Below, one piece after another: positions 34,682 through 45,630 of a stretch of 59,854 nucleotides of DNA (position 1 is its first letter; every line of letters starts with the position of its first letter). The stretch covers positions 1 to 59,854 of the forward strand of contig BJGE01000007.1 of NCBI GenBank assembly GCA_014190275.1. The letters are read 5' to 3'. The notes beneath the pieces are model-generated. The model was not told the origin of the DNA. It worked only from the letters and a program-made list of their open reading frames with translations, and did no database searches. A program made the position numbers and the translations under genes. This stretch comes from Actinomycetes bacterium. Its GTDB lineage: Bacteria > Actinomycetota > Actinomycetes > S36-B12.

Positions 34682-36607
34682 GTGACCCCACCGCGCCCGC
34701 GCGATATCCCCACCGCCTCGGGGGTATATCGATTTCGTGATCATTCGGGGCGGGTGGTTTATGTCGGCAAGGCGGGTAATCTTCGGTCGCGTCTTAGTAG
34801 CTACTTCGCCGACCCGGTGACACTGCACCCGCGAACCAGATCCCTCGTTGAGTGCGCGACGAGTGTCGATTGGGTGGTTGTCGGAAATGAGGTTGAGGCA
34901 CTAACCCTTGAGTTCGCCTGGATAAAGGAATTCGATCCCAGATTCAATGTGCGTTTTCGTGATGACAAGACGTACCCATACCTTGCGGTAACGGTGGGCG
35001 AAGAGTTTCCGAGGGTCTCTGTGGTTCGCGAGGCGAAACGCAAAGGCACTAGATACTTCGGACCGTATGCCCACGCCTGGGCAATTCGCGACACACTTGA
35101 TGAGGTATTGAAGGTATTCCCTATTCGCTCCTGCCGCGACGGTGTTTACCGAAGGGCCAAGCAGGTTGGGCGCCCCTGCTTACTCGGCTATATCGGCAAG
35201 TGCAGCGCGCCTTGTGTATCGAAGATCAGTTCTGAGGACTATCGAAAGTTAGTAAATGACTTTTGCTCATTTATGGCCGGGCAGGGTGAGACCTTCATCC
35301 GTGACCTTGATCGTGCGATGCAAGATGCCAGCTCGGCTCAAGACTATGAGGAGGCGGCCCGACTACGTGATCGAGTTGGCGCCCTTCGTGCTGCCATGGA
35401 ACGCAATGCGGTGGTGTTCTCGGATAACACTGATGCCGATGTAATTTCCATGGTAGAGGAGCAGTTAGAGGCTGGAATTCAAATTTTTCACGTGCGCAGC
35501 GGTCGAATTCGGGGCGAGCGGGGTTTCGTTCTGGAGAAGTCTGAGGATCTCACCAGCAGTGGCTACCTTGAACGAGTTTTGCAGCGCATTTATTCCGAGG
35601 AAATTGATATCCCGCGCGAAGTTTTGGTCTCAAATGTTCTTGAGTCACGGCAGGTTTGGGAGTCATGGCTGTCTGAAAAGCGAGGCTCAGCGGTCACAGT
35701 TCGGGTCCCGCAACGTGGCGATAAGCGGGCGCTGATGGAAACTGCAGCGGTGAACGCTAAACACAATTTGGAGGTACATAAATTACGCAGGTCCTCCGAT
35801 ATCACCTCACGGAGCAGGGCACTGCAGGAATTGCAAGACGCACTTGGGCTCAATGATGTGCCCTTGCGAATCGAGTGCATTGATATTTCGACACTGCAGG
35901 GTCAAGACACCGTGGCATCGTTAGTGGTATTCGAAGACGCCCTGCCTAAGAAGCGCGAATATCGCAGTTTCATAATCCGGACGGTCACCGCCGACGACAC
36001 CGGGGCGGTGGCAGAAGTCGTCTCACGAAGGTTCAGGCCGACACCTGAGCTGCCCGGACCCTTGGGACCGGTGCCGGTGACCGAGGGGGAGGCAGCGGGT
36101 GCGGGCACGCAGCAGCGGTTCGCCTACCCACCCGGGCTACTGGTGATCGATGGGGGCCAACCCCAAGTGCGGGCCGCCCAGGATGCCCTGATGGCGGCCG
36201 GAGTGAGCGATTTACCGGTCATCGGGTTGGCCAAACGCCTAGAGGAAGTCTGGTTGCCCGAGGCCCGGGATCCAATTATTTTGCCCCGGACTAGTGAGGC
36301 CCTGTATCTATTGCAGCGCGTACGAGACGAGGCCCATCGGACCGCTATTGGCCTGCATCGTAAGCGTCGGGGGAAGCGCTCAACGGCCAGCGCCCTTGAT
36401 GATATTTCGGGTCTCGGACCGATCCGCGCTAAAGCGTTACTCCGCCATTTTGGGAGCGTCCGCGCGTTACGTTCGGCGACTACCGCAGAATTAGGCTCGG
36501 TTTCCGGAATCGGGCCCGTTCTTGCTGCAACAATTGCTTTAGCACTAAGTGACCAAAGGCAGGCGGACAACCTAAAAGAGGATGTGAAAACCGATGGTCA
36601 GCAGTGA
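34682..36607 (+). CDS. uvrC: UvrABC system protein C
   Basis: The dual-incision nuclease of nucleotide excision repair. From the GTG at 34682 (VTPPRPRDIP) it has 641 aa: the GIY-YIG domain (GVYRFRDHSGRVVYVGKA), a UVR domain near residues 205-240 (DLDRAMQDASSAQDYEEAA), the RNase H-like nuclease (ECIDISTLQGQDTVASLVVF) and two helix-hairpin-helix motifs (ISGLGPIRAKALL, VSGIGPVLAATI). Upstream codons from 34535 overlap the Rieske gene and look like translation in the wrong register. Its end overlaps rapZ by 14 nt. Confidence 0.96.
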   Translation: MTPPRPRDIPTASGVYRFRDHSGRVVYVGKAGNLRSRLSSYFADPVTLHPRTRSLVECATSVDWVVVGNEVEALTLEFAWIKEFDPRFNVRFRDDKTYPYLAVTVGEEFPRVSVVREAKRKGTRYFGPYAHAWAIRDTLDEVLKVFPIRSCRDGVYRRAKQVGRPCLLGYIGKCSAPCVSKISSEDYRKLVNDFCSFMAGQGETFIRDLDRAMQDASSAQDYEEAARLRDRVGALRAAMERNAVVFSDNTDADVISMVEEQLEAGIQIFHVRSGRIRGERGFVLEKSEDLTSSGYLERVLQRIYSEEIDIPREVLVSNVLESRQVWESWLSEKRGSAVTVRVPQRGDKRALMETAAVNAKHNLEVHKLRRSSDITSRSRALQELQDALGLNDVPLRIECIDISTLQGQDTVASLVVFEDALPKKREYRSFIIRTVTADDTGAVAEVVSRRFRPTPELPGPLGPVPVTEGEAAGAGTQQRFAYPPGLLVIDGGQPQVRAAQDALMAAGVSDLPVIGLAKRLEEVWLPEARDPIILPRTSEALYLLQRVRDEAHRTAIGLHRKRRGKRSTASALDDISGLGPIRAKALLRHFGSVRALRSATTAELGSVSGIGPVLAATIALALSDQRQADNLKEDVKTDGQQ

Positions 36608-37469
36608 CGTGGCCCCCTTCGATGTAGTGCTTGTTACCGGGATGTCTGGTGCTGGTAGGTCAACAGCTGCACATGTGCTGGAGGATATTGGCTGGTTCGT
36701 AATTGATAACCTGCCACCGTCGATGTTGCAGCAAGCGATTGAACTGGTCCGAGGTAGTGAAGATATTTCAAAGGTGGCGGTCGTCGTAGATGTCCGCGGA
36801 AAGTCCTTCTTCCGAGACTTAAATCGAACCTTGGAGGCTTTGGGACGAGATGGAGTCCCGGTTCGCACCTTGTTCCTAGAATCCTCGGATGAGTCTCTAG
36901 TGCGACGCTTCGAAAGCTCGCGCCGCCCACACCCACTCCAAGGCAGTCAACGAATTACCGACGGGTTGGCGGCCGAGCGCATCGCACTAGGGGATATGCG
37001 CGCGATCGCAGATGTTGTCATCGACACAACGGCGCTGAACGTGCACGACTTGCGACGCAAGATTGAGGCGGCATTCGGACATGAAGATGCGCTCACCCTG
37101 CACGCCACGGTCATGTCCTTCGGCTTCAAATACGGGATCCCTGTTGATGCCGACTTGGTTGCAGATGTTCGATTCTTGCCGAACCCACACTGGATACCTG
37201 AGCTCAAAGACCTAAATGGACTTGATGAACCGGTGATGCGCACCGTCTTGACGGAGCCGGCCGCGCAGGCGTTCTTGCAGATTTACTCGCAAATGATAAA
37301 CGTTATCGCACCGGGATACGTCGAGGAAGGCAAGCGATATGCAACTATCGCGGTCGGCTGCACCGGGGGGAAGCATCGAAGTGTCGCAGTGTCTGAAGAG
37401 TTGGCGAGCCGCCTGCGTGCGGCCGGGATCGAAACCTTGGTGGTGCACCGGGACCTGGGACGAGAGTGA
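36594..37469 (+). CDS. rapZ: RNase adapter / nucleotide-binding protein RapZ (YvcJ)
   Basis: A P-loop protein that in enterobacteria binds small RNAs of amino-sugar control and in Gram-positives is known as YvcJ. It has 291 aa, with Walker A GMSGAGRST (16-24), Walker B-like VVVDVRG, and the C-terminal signature GCTGGKHRSVAV. It looks intact. It normally sits between uvrC and yvcK; here only a relic of yvcK follows. Confidence 0.95.
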   Translation: MVSSDVAPFDVVLVTGMSGAGRSTAAHVLEDIGWFVIDNLPPSMLQQAIELVRGSEDISKVAVVVDVRGKSFFRDLNRTLEALGRDGVPVRTLFLESSDESLVRRFESSRRPHPLQGSQRITDGLAAERIALGDMRAIADVVIDTTALNVHDLRRKIEAAFGHEDALTLHATVMSFGFKYGIPVDADLVADVRFLPNPHWIPELKDLNGLDEPVMRTVLTEPAAQAFLQIYSQMINVIAPGYVEEGKRYATIAVGCTGGKHRSVAVSEELASRLRAAGIETLVVHRDLGRE

Positions 37470-37494
37470 GTAAACGCGGCGCACTGGCTTTTGG

Positions 37495-37660
37495 GTGAAC
37501 CGGCCCAAATGTGGCCGCATTGGGCGGGGCCATGGGCTCGCTGCCACCTTGAGGGGACGGTTCAGCACCGATTTGGTGGCGCCGGTGACCTAGCTGGGCA
37601 ATCACTGGGCACCTTGTTGATCTCCGAATTCTGGGACCACACCCAAGATCCGGTGCCGCG
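37495..37660 (+). pseudogene. yvcK: Relic of yvcK (CofD-like gluconeogenesis factor) with internal and 3' deletions
   Basis: Between rapZ and whiA, where yvcK belongs, two pieces of the family remain. Reading from GTG at 37495 gives NRPKCGRIGRGHGLAATLR, an eroded version of the YvcK start (family: RPKVVALGGGHGLAASLR); that frame stops at TAG. In another frame, from about 37555, comes GTVQHRFGGAGDLAGQSLG followed by [15 protein letters not shown], which matches the mid-protein QHRF-GGxGxLxGHxxGNLLIxALWE block. The intervening 60-70 codons, including VADDGGSSG, and the rest of the protein are missing. This alignment is from memory of the family, not a search. Confidence 0.85.
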
Positions 37661-37682
37661 CGAGGGTGCTTGCCAGACATGG

Positions 37683-37688
37683 CAAGAT
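37683..37688 (+). promoter_or_regulatory. -10 hexamer CAAGAT of whiA
   Basis: CAAGAT ends 7 nt before the whiA ATG at 37696. It is a weaker match than the TANNNT sites but would give whiA its own start after loss of yvcK. Confidence 0.35.
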
Positions 37689-37695
37689 GCGCACC

Positions 37696-38676
37696 ATGGC
37701 GATGACCGCGGCGGTAAAGGACGAACTCAGCCGAGTTGAGATCAATAAGGCAAGTTGCCGAAAAGCTGAAGTGGCCACCATCTTGCGTTTTGCCGGTGGC
37801 TTACATCTAGTTGCGGGTCACATTGTCATCGAAGCTGATCTTGATACCGGTGCCACCGCCCGGCGCTTGAAAAAGGACCTCTTTGATATCTATGGTCACG
37901 AGAGTGAAATTGTCGTGGTGCAGCCAAGTGGCTTGCGTAAAGGTTCCCGCTATCTGGTCCGGGTAGTTGAAGGCGGTGAGGCGCTCGCTCGGCAGACCGG
38001 AATCGTTGATGCCAGCGGACGCCCGGTGCGTGGATTGCCACCGGTTATCGTCGCCGGTGGGGTTGCCGAGTGCGAGGCTGCCTGGCGGGGGGCATTCCTT
38101 GCCCACGGTTCACTCACCGAGCCGGGGCGGTCCTCGTCCCTGGAAATAACCTGCCCGGGTCCCGAAGCCGCATTAGCGCTGGTGGGCGCCGCCCGACGTT
38201 TGGGTATTCCTGCCAAATCCCGTGAAGTACGCGGTGTGGATCGGGTCGTGATTCGAGATGGTGACGCGATCGGGGCGATGTTGACCCGGCTGGGTGCACA
38301 TGAATCAATGATGGCTTGGGAAGAACGCCGAATGCGCCGTGAAGTGCGCGCCACGGCAAATCGGCTGGCGAATTTCGATGACGCAAATTTACGCCGGTCA
38401 GCCCGCGCGGCGGTGGCGGCCGGTGCCCGCGTGCAGCGGGCGTTGGAGATTCTCGGTGACGAAGTACCAGACCACCTGTCCGTCGCCGGCCGGCTACGCC
38501 TGGAGCATCAGCAGGCCAGCCTGGAGGAACTAGGAGCCTTGGCCGACCCACCCATGACAAAAGACGCAATTGCTGGGCGAATCCGTCGGCTACTTGCACT
38601 TGCCGATAAGCGGGCCGCGGATCTTGGGGTTCCAGACACCGAATCAGCCCTTGGCCAAGATGAAGACGACTCCTAA
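37696..38676 (+). CDS. whiA: WhiA sporulation/cell-division transcription regulator
   Basis: A conserved Gram-positive regulator with a degenerate LAGLIDADG homing-endonuclease-like domain and a C-terminal helix-turn-helix. In Streptomyces it acts with WhiB to switch on division genes. The ATG at 37696 gives [14 protein letters not shown], the conserved N-terminus; the upstream codons from 37666 are not conserved. C-terminal features are [18 protein letters not shown] and the HTH segment [24 protein letters not shown]. The length is 326 aa. Here it is probably a division regulator in a non-sporulating cell. Confidence 0.95.
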   Translation: MAMTAAVKDELSRVEINKASCRKAEVATILRFAGGLHLVAGHIVIEADLDTGATARRLKKDLFDIYGHESEIVVVQPSGLRKGSRYLVRVVEGGEALARQTGIVDASGRPVRGLPPVIVAGGVAECEAAWRGAFLAHGSLTEPGRSSSLEITCPGPEAALALVGAARRLGIPAKSREVRGVDRVVIRDGDAIGAMLTRLGAHESMMAWEERRMRREVRATANRLANFDDANLRRSARAAVAAGARVQRALEILGDEVPDHLSVAGRLRLEHQQASLEELGALADPPMTKDAIAGRIRRLLALADKRAADLGVPDTESALGQDEDDS

Positions 38677-38709
38677 GAACCACTAGCATGTGAGCGTTTA
38701 CAAAGGTAG

Positions 38710-39753
<1,044 letters not shown>

Positions 39754-39764
39754 GGCGGCAGAAC

Positions 39765-40973
39765 ATGCGCACCCTCGACGACCTAGATGTCGCCGGGAAA
39801 GTGGTTCTAGTTCGATCAGATTTCAATGTGCCACTTGCTGATGGTGAAAATGGCTCACGGGTCATCACCGATGACGGCCGGATTCGTGCCGGATTGCAAA
39901 CGATTGAGGAGTTGCGGGCGGCCGGTGCCAAAGTAGTGGTACTTGCTCACCTCGGGCGCCCCAAGGGCGTTGCCAATCCCCGGTTGAGTTTGGCCCCGGT
40001 GGCGATAAGACTGGGGGAACTGCTCGGAGCTCAGGTTAAGTTGGGTTTCGATATTTCGGGTCCGATAACTTCGGAGTTGATCTCCCAACTGCAACCAGGT
40101 GGGGTACTCCTACTTGAAAACTTGCGATTTGACGCGCGCGAAACTAGCAAGGATGCCACCGAGCGTCAAGAACTTGCCAGCGAATTAGCCAACCTCGGTG
40201 ATGTGTATGTTTCTGATGGTTTCGGCGTAGTGCACCGGGAACAGGCCTCGGTAACTGATATTGCAAGACTGTTGCCATGTGCTGGCGGGCGGTTGTTGGT
40301 TTCCGAAACCCAGGTGTTTCGCGGGCTTCTTGCCAATCCCGATCGACCCTATGTAGTGGTACTCGGCGGTTCAAAAGTCAGTGACAAACTCGGCGTGATT
40401 GGGAATTTGATCGGTCGCGTGGACCGCCTGCTAATCGGCGGTGGAATGGCATTCACATTTCTTGCCGCCCAAGGGTACGAGGTCGCAGACTCATTGCTGG
40501 AAGCCGATCAGCTTGAAACTGTCAAAGGTTTCATGGCTCAAGCCGACGCCGCAGGGGTTGAATTGGTCCTGCCGGTGGACATTGTTATCGCAGATGAGTT
40601 CAGCGCCGACGCGACGGTACAATGCGTAGCCAGCGACATGATCCCAATCGGTTGGCGCGGGCTTGATATTGGGCCCAAGACGCTCGCGCTATTTGCGGCA
40701 AAGATTATTGACGCAGGAACCATCGTCTGGAACGGCCCGATGGGAGTATTCGAGTTGGCGCCCTTCGCGAGTGGTACCCGGGGGGTCGCCGAGGCGATTG
40801 CGACCGCACCCGGCATGAGTGTTGTTGGTGGCGGTGATTCAGCCGCGGCGATCCGAATTCTTGGTATTGATGAGTCGGCTTTTAGCCACATCAGCACCGG
40901 CGGCGGGGCTAGTTTGGAGTTTCTCGAGGGCAAAATCTTGCCCGGGATCACCGTTCTCGACGAAGGGCAATAG
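39765..40973 (+). CDS. pgk: Phosphoglycerate kinase
   Basis: Makes ATP from 1,3-bisphosphoglycerate. From the ATG at 39765 ([24 protein letters not shown]) it has 402 aa; the 23 codons before it overlap gap and are not conserved. [15 protein letters not shown], the hinge region and the nucleotide-binding [11 protein letters not shown] are intact. It begins 12 nt after gap and ends 3 nt before tpiA. Confidence 0.97.
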   Translation: MRTLDDLDVAGKVVLVRSDFNVPLADGENGSRVITDDGRIRAGLQTIEELRAAGAKVVVLAHLGRPKGVANPRLSLAPVAIRLGELLGAQVKLGFDISGPITSELISQLQPGGVLLLENLRFDARETSKDATERQELASELANLGDVYVSDGFGVVHREQASVTDIARLLPCAGGRLLVSETQVFRGLLANPDRPYVVVLGGSKVSDKLGVIGNLIGRVDRLLIGGGMAFTFLAAQGYEVADSLLEADQLETVKGFMAQADAAGVELVLPVDIVIADEFSADATVQCVASDMIPIGWRGLDIGPKTLALFAAKIIDAGTIVWNGPMGVFELAPFASGTRGVAEAIATAPGMSVVGGGDSAAAIRILGIDESAFSHISTGGGASLEFLEGKILPGITVLDEGQ

Positions 40974-40975
40974 CC

Positions 40976-41770
40976 GTGGCACACCGAAAGCCGATGATGG
41001 CCGGCAACTGGAAGATGAACATGAACCATTTCGAAGCGATCGCTTTGGTCCAGAAGCTGGCATACGCCCTAACTGAACGAGATTTTGCTGAGGTCGATAT
41101 CGTCGTGCTGCCACCATTTACCGACATCCGCTCGGTGCAGACCTTGATTGATGGTGATAAATACGATCTGCTTTACGGTGCGCAGGATATTTCTGCTCAC
41201 GATTCCGGTGCATTCACCGGTGACATCTCTGGCCCGATGTTGGCAAAATTAGGGTGCGCATATGCAATTGTCGGCCACAGTGAGCGCCGTCAATACCATG
41301 GTGAGACAGATGCGATCGTCAACTCAAAGGCAAAGGCGGCCCTTCGAAATGGCATCATCCCGATTGTTTGTCTGGGTGAACACCTAGATGTCAGGCAAGG
41401 TGGTAACGCGGTTACCCATGTCTTGGAACAGTTGGAAGGCTCCTTGGCCGGTTTGACCCCCGAACAGGTCGCCACTTTGGTGATTGCTTACGAGCCAATT
41501 TGGGCAATCGGCACCGGTGAGGTAGCCACCCCGGCTGATGCCCAGGAGGTCTGTGGGGCGATTAGGGCAAGGGTGGCCGAAGTCTGGGGCAAGCAGCCGG
41601 CGGCTGAAGTTCGAGTGCTCTATGGCGGTTCGGTGAAATCCAGCAATGTGGTTGGGATAATGGCCCACCTCGACATAGACGGGGCGCTAGTGGGCGGTGC
41701 CAGCATCGACCCTGATGACTTCGTGGGCATCGTCCGGTACCGGCTCCACCCAGCCGAACCGGCGGTTTAG
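40976..41770 (+). CDS. tpiA: Triosephosphate isomerase
   Basis: Interconverts dihydroxyacetone phosphate and glyceraldehyde 3-phosphate. The 264-aa TIM barrel shows the catalytic Lys (AGNWKMN), the His in VGHSERR, the Glu in [11 protein letters not shown] and the phosphate-binding YGGSVK. The GTG at 40976 is directly after pgk. The length is normal. Confidence 0.97.
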   Translation: MAHRKPMMAGNWKMNMNHFEAIALVQKLAYALTERDFAEVDIVVLPPFTDIRSVQTLIDGDKYDLLYGAQDISAHDSGAFTGDISGPMLAKLGCAYAIVGHSERRQYHGETDAIVNSKAKAALRNGIIPIVCLGEHLDVRQGGNAVTHVLEQLEGSLAGLTPEQVATLVIAYEPIWAIGTGEVATPADAQEVCGAIRARVAEVWGKQPAAEVRVLYGGSVKSSNVVGIMAHLDIDGALVGGASIDPDDFVGIVRYRLHPAEPAV

Positions 41771-41779
41771 TGGACCGCG

Positions 41780-41785
41780 TATCCT
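41780..41785 (+). promoter_or_regulatory. -10 hexamer TATCCT of secG (leaderless)
   Basis: TATCCT ends 6 nt before the secG ATG at 41792, giving secG transcription independent of the glycolytic operon. Confidence 0.55.
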
Positions 41786-41791
41786 CAGCCC

Positions 41792-42043
41792 ATGATCGCG
41801 GTCCTGACAATTGCCCTCGCAGTTATCTTGGTGATAACCAGTGTGTTGCTGATAGTGCTGATTTTACTGCACCGCGGTAAGGGGGGTGGGCTCTCGGATC
41901 TTTTCGGTGGCGGGGTTAGTTCGTCAATCGGCGGCTCAAGTGTCGCCGAGCGCAATCTGGACCGGTTGACCGTGGGTTTGGGCTTGGTTTGGGCCGCCAG
42001 CGTTATCGCTGTGGGCCTGCTTGTACGTACGGGTACTCAATAA
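41792..42043 (+). CDS. secG: Preprotein translocase subunit SecG
   Basis: A small membrane subunit of the SecYEG channel. At 83 aa it has two membrane helices (AVILVITSVLLIVLILL and GLVWAASVIAVGLLV) separated by the conserved GKGGGLSDLFGGG loop. Position after tpiA is standard in actinobacteria. Confidence 0.95.
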   Translation: MIAVLTIALAVILVITSVLLIVLILLHRGKGGGLSDLFGGGVSSSIGGSSVAERNLDRLTVGLGLVWAASVIAVGLLVRTGTQ

Positions 42044-42062
42044 ACCTTCGAAGGGAATCTAG

Positions 42063-42392
42063 GTGGCAGGTGGTAGTGCAATTCGTGGTAGCCGGGTCGG
42101 TGCCGGGCCAATGGGCGAGGCGGAAAGAGGCGATGCGGCACCGCGCGTTTGGGTGTCCTTCTGGTGCTGTCGAGGTCATGAATCAAAGCCGAGTTTCGCG
42201 GTTGATGCCGCCATTCCGGAGGAGTGGGACTGCCCCCGCTGCGGTTTGCCGGCCGGTCCCGATGAGGCTAACCCCCCATCGCCCCCAAAAGTAGAGCCTT
42301 ATAAGACCCACCTGGCTTATGTCAAGGAGCGGCGATCCGATAAAGACGGTGCAGCGCTCCTAGCCGAGGCGATGGAAAATATCCGTCCGTAG
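42063..42392 (+). CDS. rbpA: RNA polymerase-binding protein RbpA
   Basis: An actinobacteria-specific partner of the principal sigma factor that stabilises the open promoter complex. The 109-aa sequence has AIRGSRVGAGPMGEAERG near the N-terminus (the basic linker that contacts DNA), the zinc-binding core FWCCRGHES...WDCPRCGLPAG, and the sigma-interaction domain KTHLAYVKERRSDKDG. The first zinc cysteine is followed by a second Cys where relatives usually have Ala or another residue. The GTG start at 42063 follows GAAGGGAA. Confidence 0.96.
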   Translation: MAGGSAIRGSRVGAGPMGEAERGDAAPRVWVSFWCCRGHESKPSFAVDAAIPEEWDCPRCGLPAGPDEANPPSPPKVEPYKTHLAYVKERRSDKDGAALLAEAMENIRP

Positions 42393-42419
42393 GTATTCGC
42401 CCCGGTTTACCAAACTTGG

Positions 42420-43193
42420 CTAGGCGGTGCTGCGACCCAGGGACGGTGGTAATTTGCTGGCGGCCTGTCCATCAAGTAGGAACAGGGTGCGTTCGCGGCC
42501 GCGAACACCGGCGGCCGGTACCTGCAGCGCTCCGGCCGCCGGATCCAGTGCCAACCTGACGGCAGCTGCTTTTTCGGCGCCGCTAGCAAGCACCCAAACC
42601 TCACGCGCGGCACAAATTGTCGGCAATGTCATGGTGATCCGGGTAGGCGGTGGCTTGGGAGCACCGTGAACGGCCGCGACCGCACGATCATCGTGCAATG
42701 TGGGTAGCTCTGGAAACAATGAGGCTACATGTCCATCAGGTCCGATACCCAATAGCACCACCTCGAAACTTGGTATCGGGGCATGATCTTCCGGACGGCG
42801 ATATTGAGCGAGTTCTGACGCATAGGACGCCGCAGCACTTTCGGCATCAGGTGAGCTGTCCGGGCCGTTGACCGCGTGCACATTTTGCTCTGGGATGTCG
42901 ACCAAGTCTAAGAGCACGGCTCGTGCGGAAGTCTCATTTCGCTGTGGATCACCACTTGGCAAGTACCGCTCATCACCCCACCAGATCTCCAATTGCTCCC
43001 AGTCCACCGCGCTGCATCCAGGACTTGTCCCGACACCGGCTAGCACCGCGGTGCCGATCCCGCCGCCCGTTAGCACAATATGGGGACGCACTCCTGCCGC
43101 TTGGACCTCGACGATTGTGGTTATCAATTGTGCCGCCACCGCATCAGCAAGGGATTGGGCACCTTGATGCCGCAAAATCTCTACGGTGCTCAT
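42420..43193 (-). CDS. pgl: 6-phosphogluconolactonase
   Basis: Hydrolyses 6-phosphogluconolactone in the oxidative pentose phosphate branch. The 257-aa protein belongs to the DevB/Pgl family: IVLTGGGIGTAVL, WWGDERYLPSGDPQRNE, LGIGPDGHVASLFP and RITMTLP. The ATG at 43193 shares one base with the opcA stop and is preferred to a GTG three codons upstream. It is the last gene of the minus-strand pentose phosphate operon and converges on rbpA with 27 bp between. Confidence 0.94.
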   Translation of the reverse strand: MSTVEILRHQGAQSLADAVAAQLITTIVEVQAAGVRPHIVLTGGGIGTAVLAGVGTSPGCSAVDWEQLEIWWGDERYLPSGDPQRNETSARAVLLDLVDIPEQNVHAVNGPDSSPDAESAAASYASELAQYRRPEDHAPIPSFEVVLLGIGPDGHVASLFPELPTLHDDRAVAAVHGAPKPPPTRITMTLPTICAAREVWVLASGAEKAAAVRLALDPAAGALQVPAAGVRGRERTLFLLDGQAASKLPPSLGRSTA

Positions 43194-44101
43194 CACCCGC
43201 ACTCGGATTCAGCTACGCCGGTGATTGCACTTTCATAGGCCTCGTCCGGATCCAGCCGTCGAAGTTCCTCGGAAAGCAGGGCGGCTAGGTCACGGCGGGG
43301 GAGCGGCACTTTGGTTTCTGGAAGGCCGGTTCGGTGCATGGTGGCCACCGAGTCCTCGCCGCGGAAGATGCTGATGTCGATTTGGCCGGCCGATATCGCG
43401 ACCGAGGTAACGCCCGGCCCGGCGTTGCATTCCAGGGCTACTGGCACACCTAGGCGTTGACGTAACCATGAAGTCAGTAGCGGCAGGCTGGGATTTCCGC
43501 GCTCGCCGGCAACGTGCACACTTGTGATATCTGCAACGCTGTGATCAAGTGCTGCAGCAAGAACCGAACGCCAAGAGGTGAGTCGAGTCCACGCTAAATC
43601 TGTATCGCCGCTGCGGTAACCAGATTTAAGCACCAAAAGCTCCCGCATCGGGTCTAAGGCTCCGGTGGCATTTGTGATGCGACGTTGGGCGTGGCGCCCG
43701 ATCGGGTCATCGGCCGGGATAGCCGGTGCCAGCCCCGGCCAATAGGCAACAACCGGGGTGTCTGAGAGGAGAAGCGGGACCGCAACCGAGTCGGCGTGCT
43801 CGGCGAGCAACCCACGCAGCCGCAGCACGGCAACCTCACCGGGACCGTCTTCACCACCCACAGCGATGTCAGCATCTAGGCGTGTTCTGGGATCACCGGG
43901 TCGAGGTACCATCGTTACGATGCGCATTGGATGTGAGCGCGCTGCGGTTATCGCGGCCGCCGTGGCGTCGGCTTGGGTCTCCTCATTTGCGACGATGATA
44001 AGTGTTAAGACCATTCCGGTTGCTGATGATCCCAAACGGCTGCGCTCGCGATTGATGGTCGAAACAATGGTCCCGCCACTTGTATCCTCGAGTCTGATCA
44101 T
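43193..44101 (-). CDS. opcA: Glucose-6-phosphate dehydrogenase assembly protein OpcA
   Basis: An accessory protein needed for full glucose-6-phosphate dehydrogenase activity in cyanobacteria and actinobacteria. The 302-aa sequence shows the family stretches [40 protein letters not shown] and [18 protein letters not shown]. It overlaps zwf by 4 nt, in the standard zwf-opcA-pgl order. Confidence 0.95.
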   Translation of the reverse strand: MIRLEDTSGGTIVSTINRERSRLGSSATGMVLTLIIVANEETQADATAAAITAARSHPMRIVTMVPRPGDPRTRLDADIAVGGEDGPGEVAVLRLRGLLAEHADSVAVPLLLSDTPVVAYWPGLAPAIPADDPIGRHAQRRITNATGALDPMRELLVLKSGYRSGDTDLAWTRLTSWRSVLAAALDHSVADITSVHVAGERGNPSLPLLTSWLRQRLGVPVALECNAGPGVTSVAISAGQIDISIFRGEDSVATMHRTGLPETKVPLPRRDLAALLSEELRRLDPDEAYESAITGVAESECG

Positions 44102-45630
44102 GGTCGCCGCCAGGTGCGCCCGTCGCGAGCGATCATGTCATTTGCAGAATGTGGCCCCCAACCACCGGATACATATTGATCGGGGTGACCATTTTCGGCC
44201 CATCGGTCCAGCACCGGATCAAGAATGCGCCAAGCAAGTTCAACTTCACGGGGCCTCGGGAAAAGCGGCGGATCGCCGAGTAGCACATCCAAAATGAGTC
44301 GTTCATAGGCTTCGGGGCTCGAGTCCGCAAAGGAGTCCCCGTATTGAAAATCCATCGTCACATCGCGAACCTCAATGGATGAGGTGTTCGGGACTTTTGA
44401 CCCGAATTTCACGGTGATCCCCTCGTCGGGCTGAATGCGGAAAACAAAGGCGTTGTTGCTGAGTTCCTCCACCGCGGTTTGAGCGAAGGGCAGGTGGGGT
44501 GCGCGTTTGAATACGATCGCTACTTCGGTGACCCGACGACCGAGCCGCTTTCCGGTGCGCAGATAAAAGGGTACGCCGGCCCAACGGCGATTCTCCACAT
44601 TGAGGCGAATCGCTGCGAAAGTGTCGGTAGTGGATGTGGGTGAGATGCCATCCTCCTCTAGAAAGCCCTTGACGGGGATCCCACCCTGCCAGCCCGAGGT
44701 GTATTGCCCACGCGAGGAGTGCAGATCGATTTCTGTGGGCACCGTGATCGCGGAGAGAACCTTTTCCTTCTCGAGGCGCACATCATCGGAGTTGAACGAA
44801 AGTGGCTCCTCCATTGCGGTAAGGGCGAGGAGTTGCAACAGATGGTTTTGAATTACATCGCGAGCAGCCCCAATGCCATCGTAATAGCCGGCGCGCCCGC
44901 CGATTCCGATATCTTCTGCCATCGTGATCTGCACGTTGTCGACATAATTCGAATTCCAGAGAGGCTCATACATCGCATTGGCAAATCGCACCGCCAAAAT
45001 GTTCTGCACAGTCTCCTTGCCGAGATAATGATCAATCCGAAAAACAGACCCGGAGGGGAATACCTCGCCAACTAGTCGATTCAAATCAGTTGCACTTTCC
45101 AAGTCGTGCCCGAAGGGCTTCTCGATGACAACCCGGCGCCAGGATCCGGCTTGGCCCTCCGCCAAACCGGAGGTCTTCAGGTGCTGCAGTACCACCGGAA
45201 AGAGTCCTGGCGGGATGGACAGGTAGAAGGCGTGGTTGCCCAGGGTCCCGCGGGACTTGTCCAGCTCCGCGACCGTGGTTTTCAATTCTTGATAGGCGGC
45301 CGGGTCAGCGAGATCACCGGCGACAAAGCGCACGCCCTCGGCCAACTGCTGCCAAATCTCCTCACGGAAGGGGGTGCGCGAGTGGTCCCGAACGGCGTCG
45401 TGAACGATTTGAGCGAAGTCCTCGTCTGCCCAATCACGGCGGGCAAAACCGACCAAGGCGAATCCCGGTGGTAGCAAGCCACGATTTGCTAGGTCATATA
45501 TCGCCGGCATTACCTTCTTGGTGGCAAGGTCGCCGGTGACCCCGAATAACACCATGCCGCCAGGCCCGGCGACTCGCGGCAGTCTATGGTCAAGGGGGTC
45601 CCGCAGTGGGTTATCCGCTGCCGATGTCAT
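44098..45630 (-). CDS. zwf: Glucose-6-phosphate 1-dehydrogenase
   Basis: Oxidises glucose 6-phosphate and supplies NADPH. The ATG at 45630 ([12 protein letters not shown]) shares one base with the tal stop and is chosen over a start 48 nt upstream within tal. The NADP fold [19 protein letters not shown], the active-site RIDHYLGKE and the substrate loop FEKPFGHD-like VIEKPFGHD are present. The length of 510 aa is typical. Confidence 0.96.
   Translation of the reverse strand: MTSAADNPLRDPLDHRLPRVAGPGGMVLFGVTGDLATKKVMPAIYDLANRGLLPPGFALVGFARRDWADEDFAQIVHDAVRDHSRTPFREEIWQQLAEGVRFVAGDLADPAAYQELKTTVAELDKSRGTLGNHAFYLSIPPGLFPVVLQHLKTSGLAEGQAGSWRRVVIEKPFGHDLESATDLNRLVGEVFPSGSVFRIDHYLGKETVQNILAVRFANAMYEPLWNSNYVDNVQITMAEDIGIGGRAGYYDGIGAARDVIQNHLLQLLALTAMEEPLSFNSDDVRLEKEKVLSAITVPTEIDLHSSRGQYTSGWQGGIPVKGFLEEDGISPTSTTDTFAAIRLNVENRRWAGVPFYLRTGKRLGRRVTEVAIVFKRAPHLPFAQTAVEELSNNAFVFRIQPDEGITVKFGSKVPNTSSIEVRDVTMDFQYGDSFADSSPEAYERLILDVLLGDPPLFPRPREVELAWRILDPVLDRWAENGHPDQYVSGGWGPHSANDMIARDGRTWRRP

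Noticed and set aside
37491-37739. 82-codon open frame between rapZ and whiA as a gene
   Set aside because: It begins with TTG, runs into whiA in another frame and contains only the middle block of YvcK; it is better explained as part of the yvcK relic.
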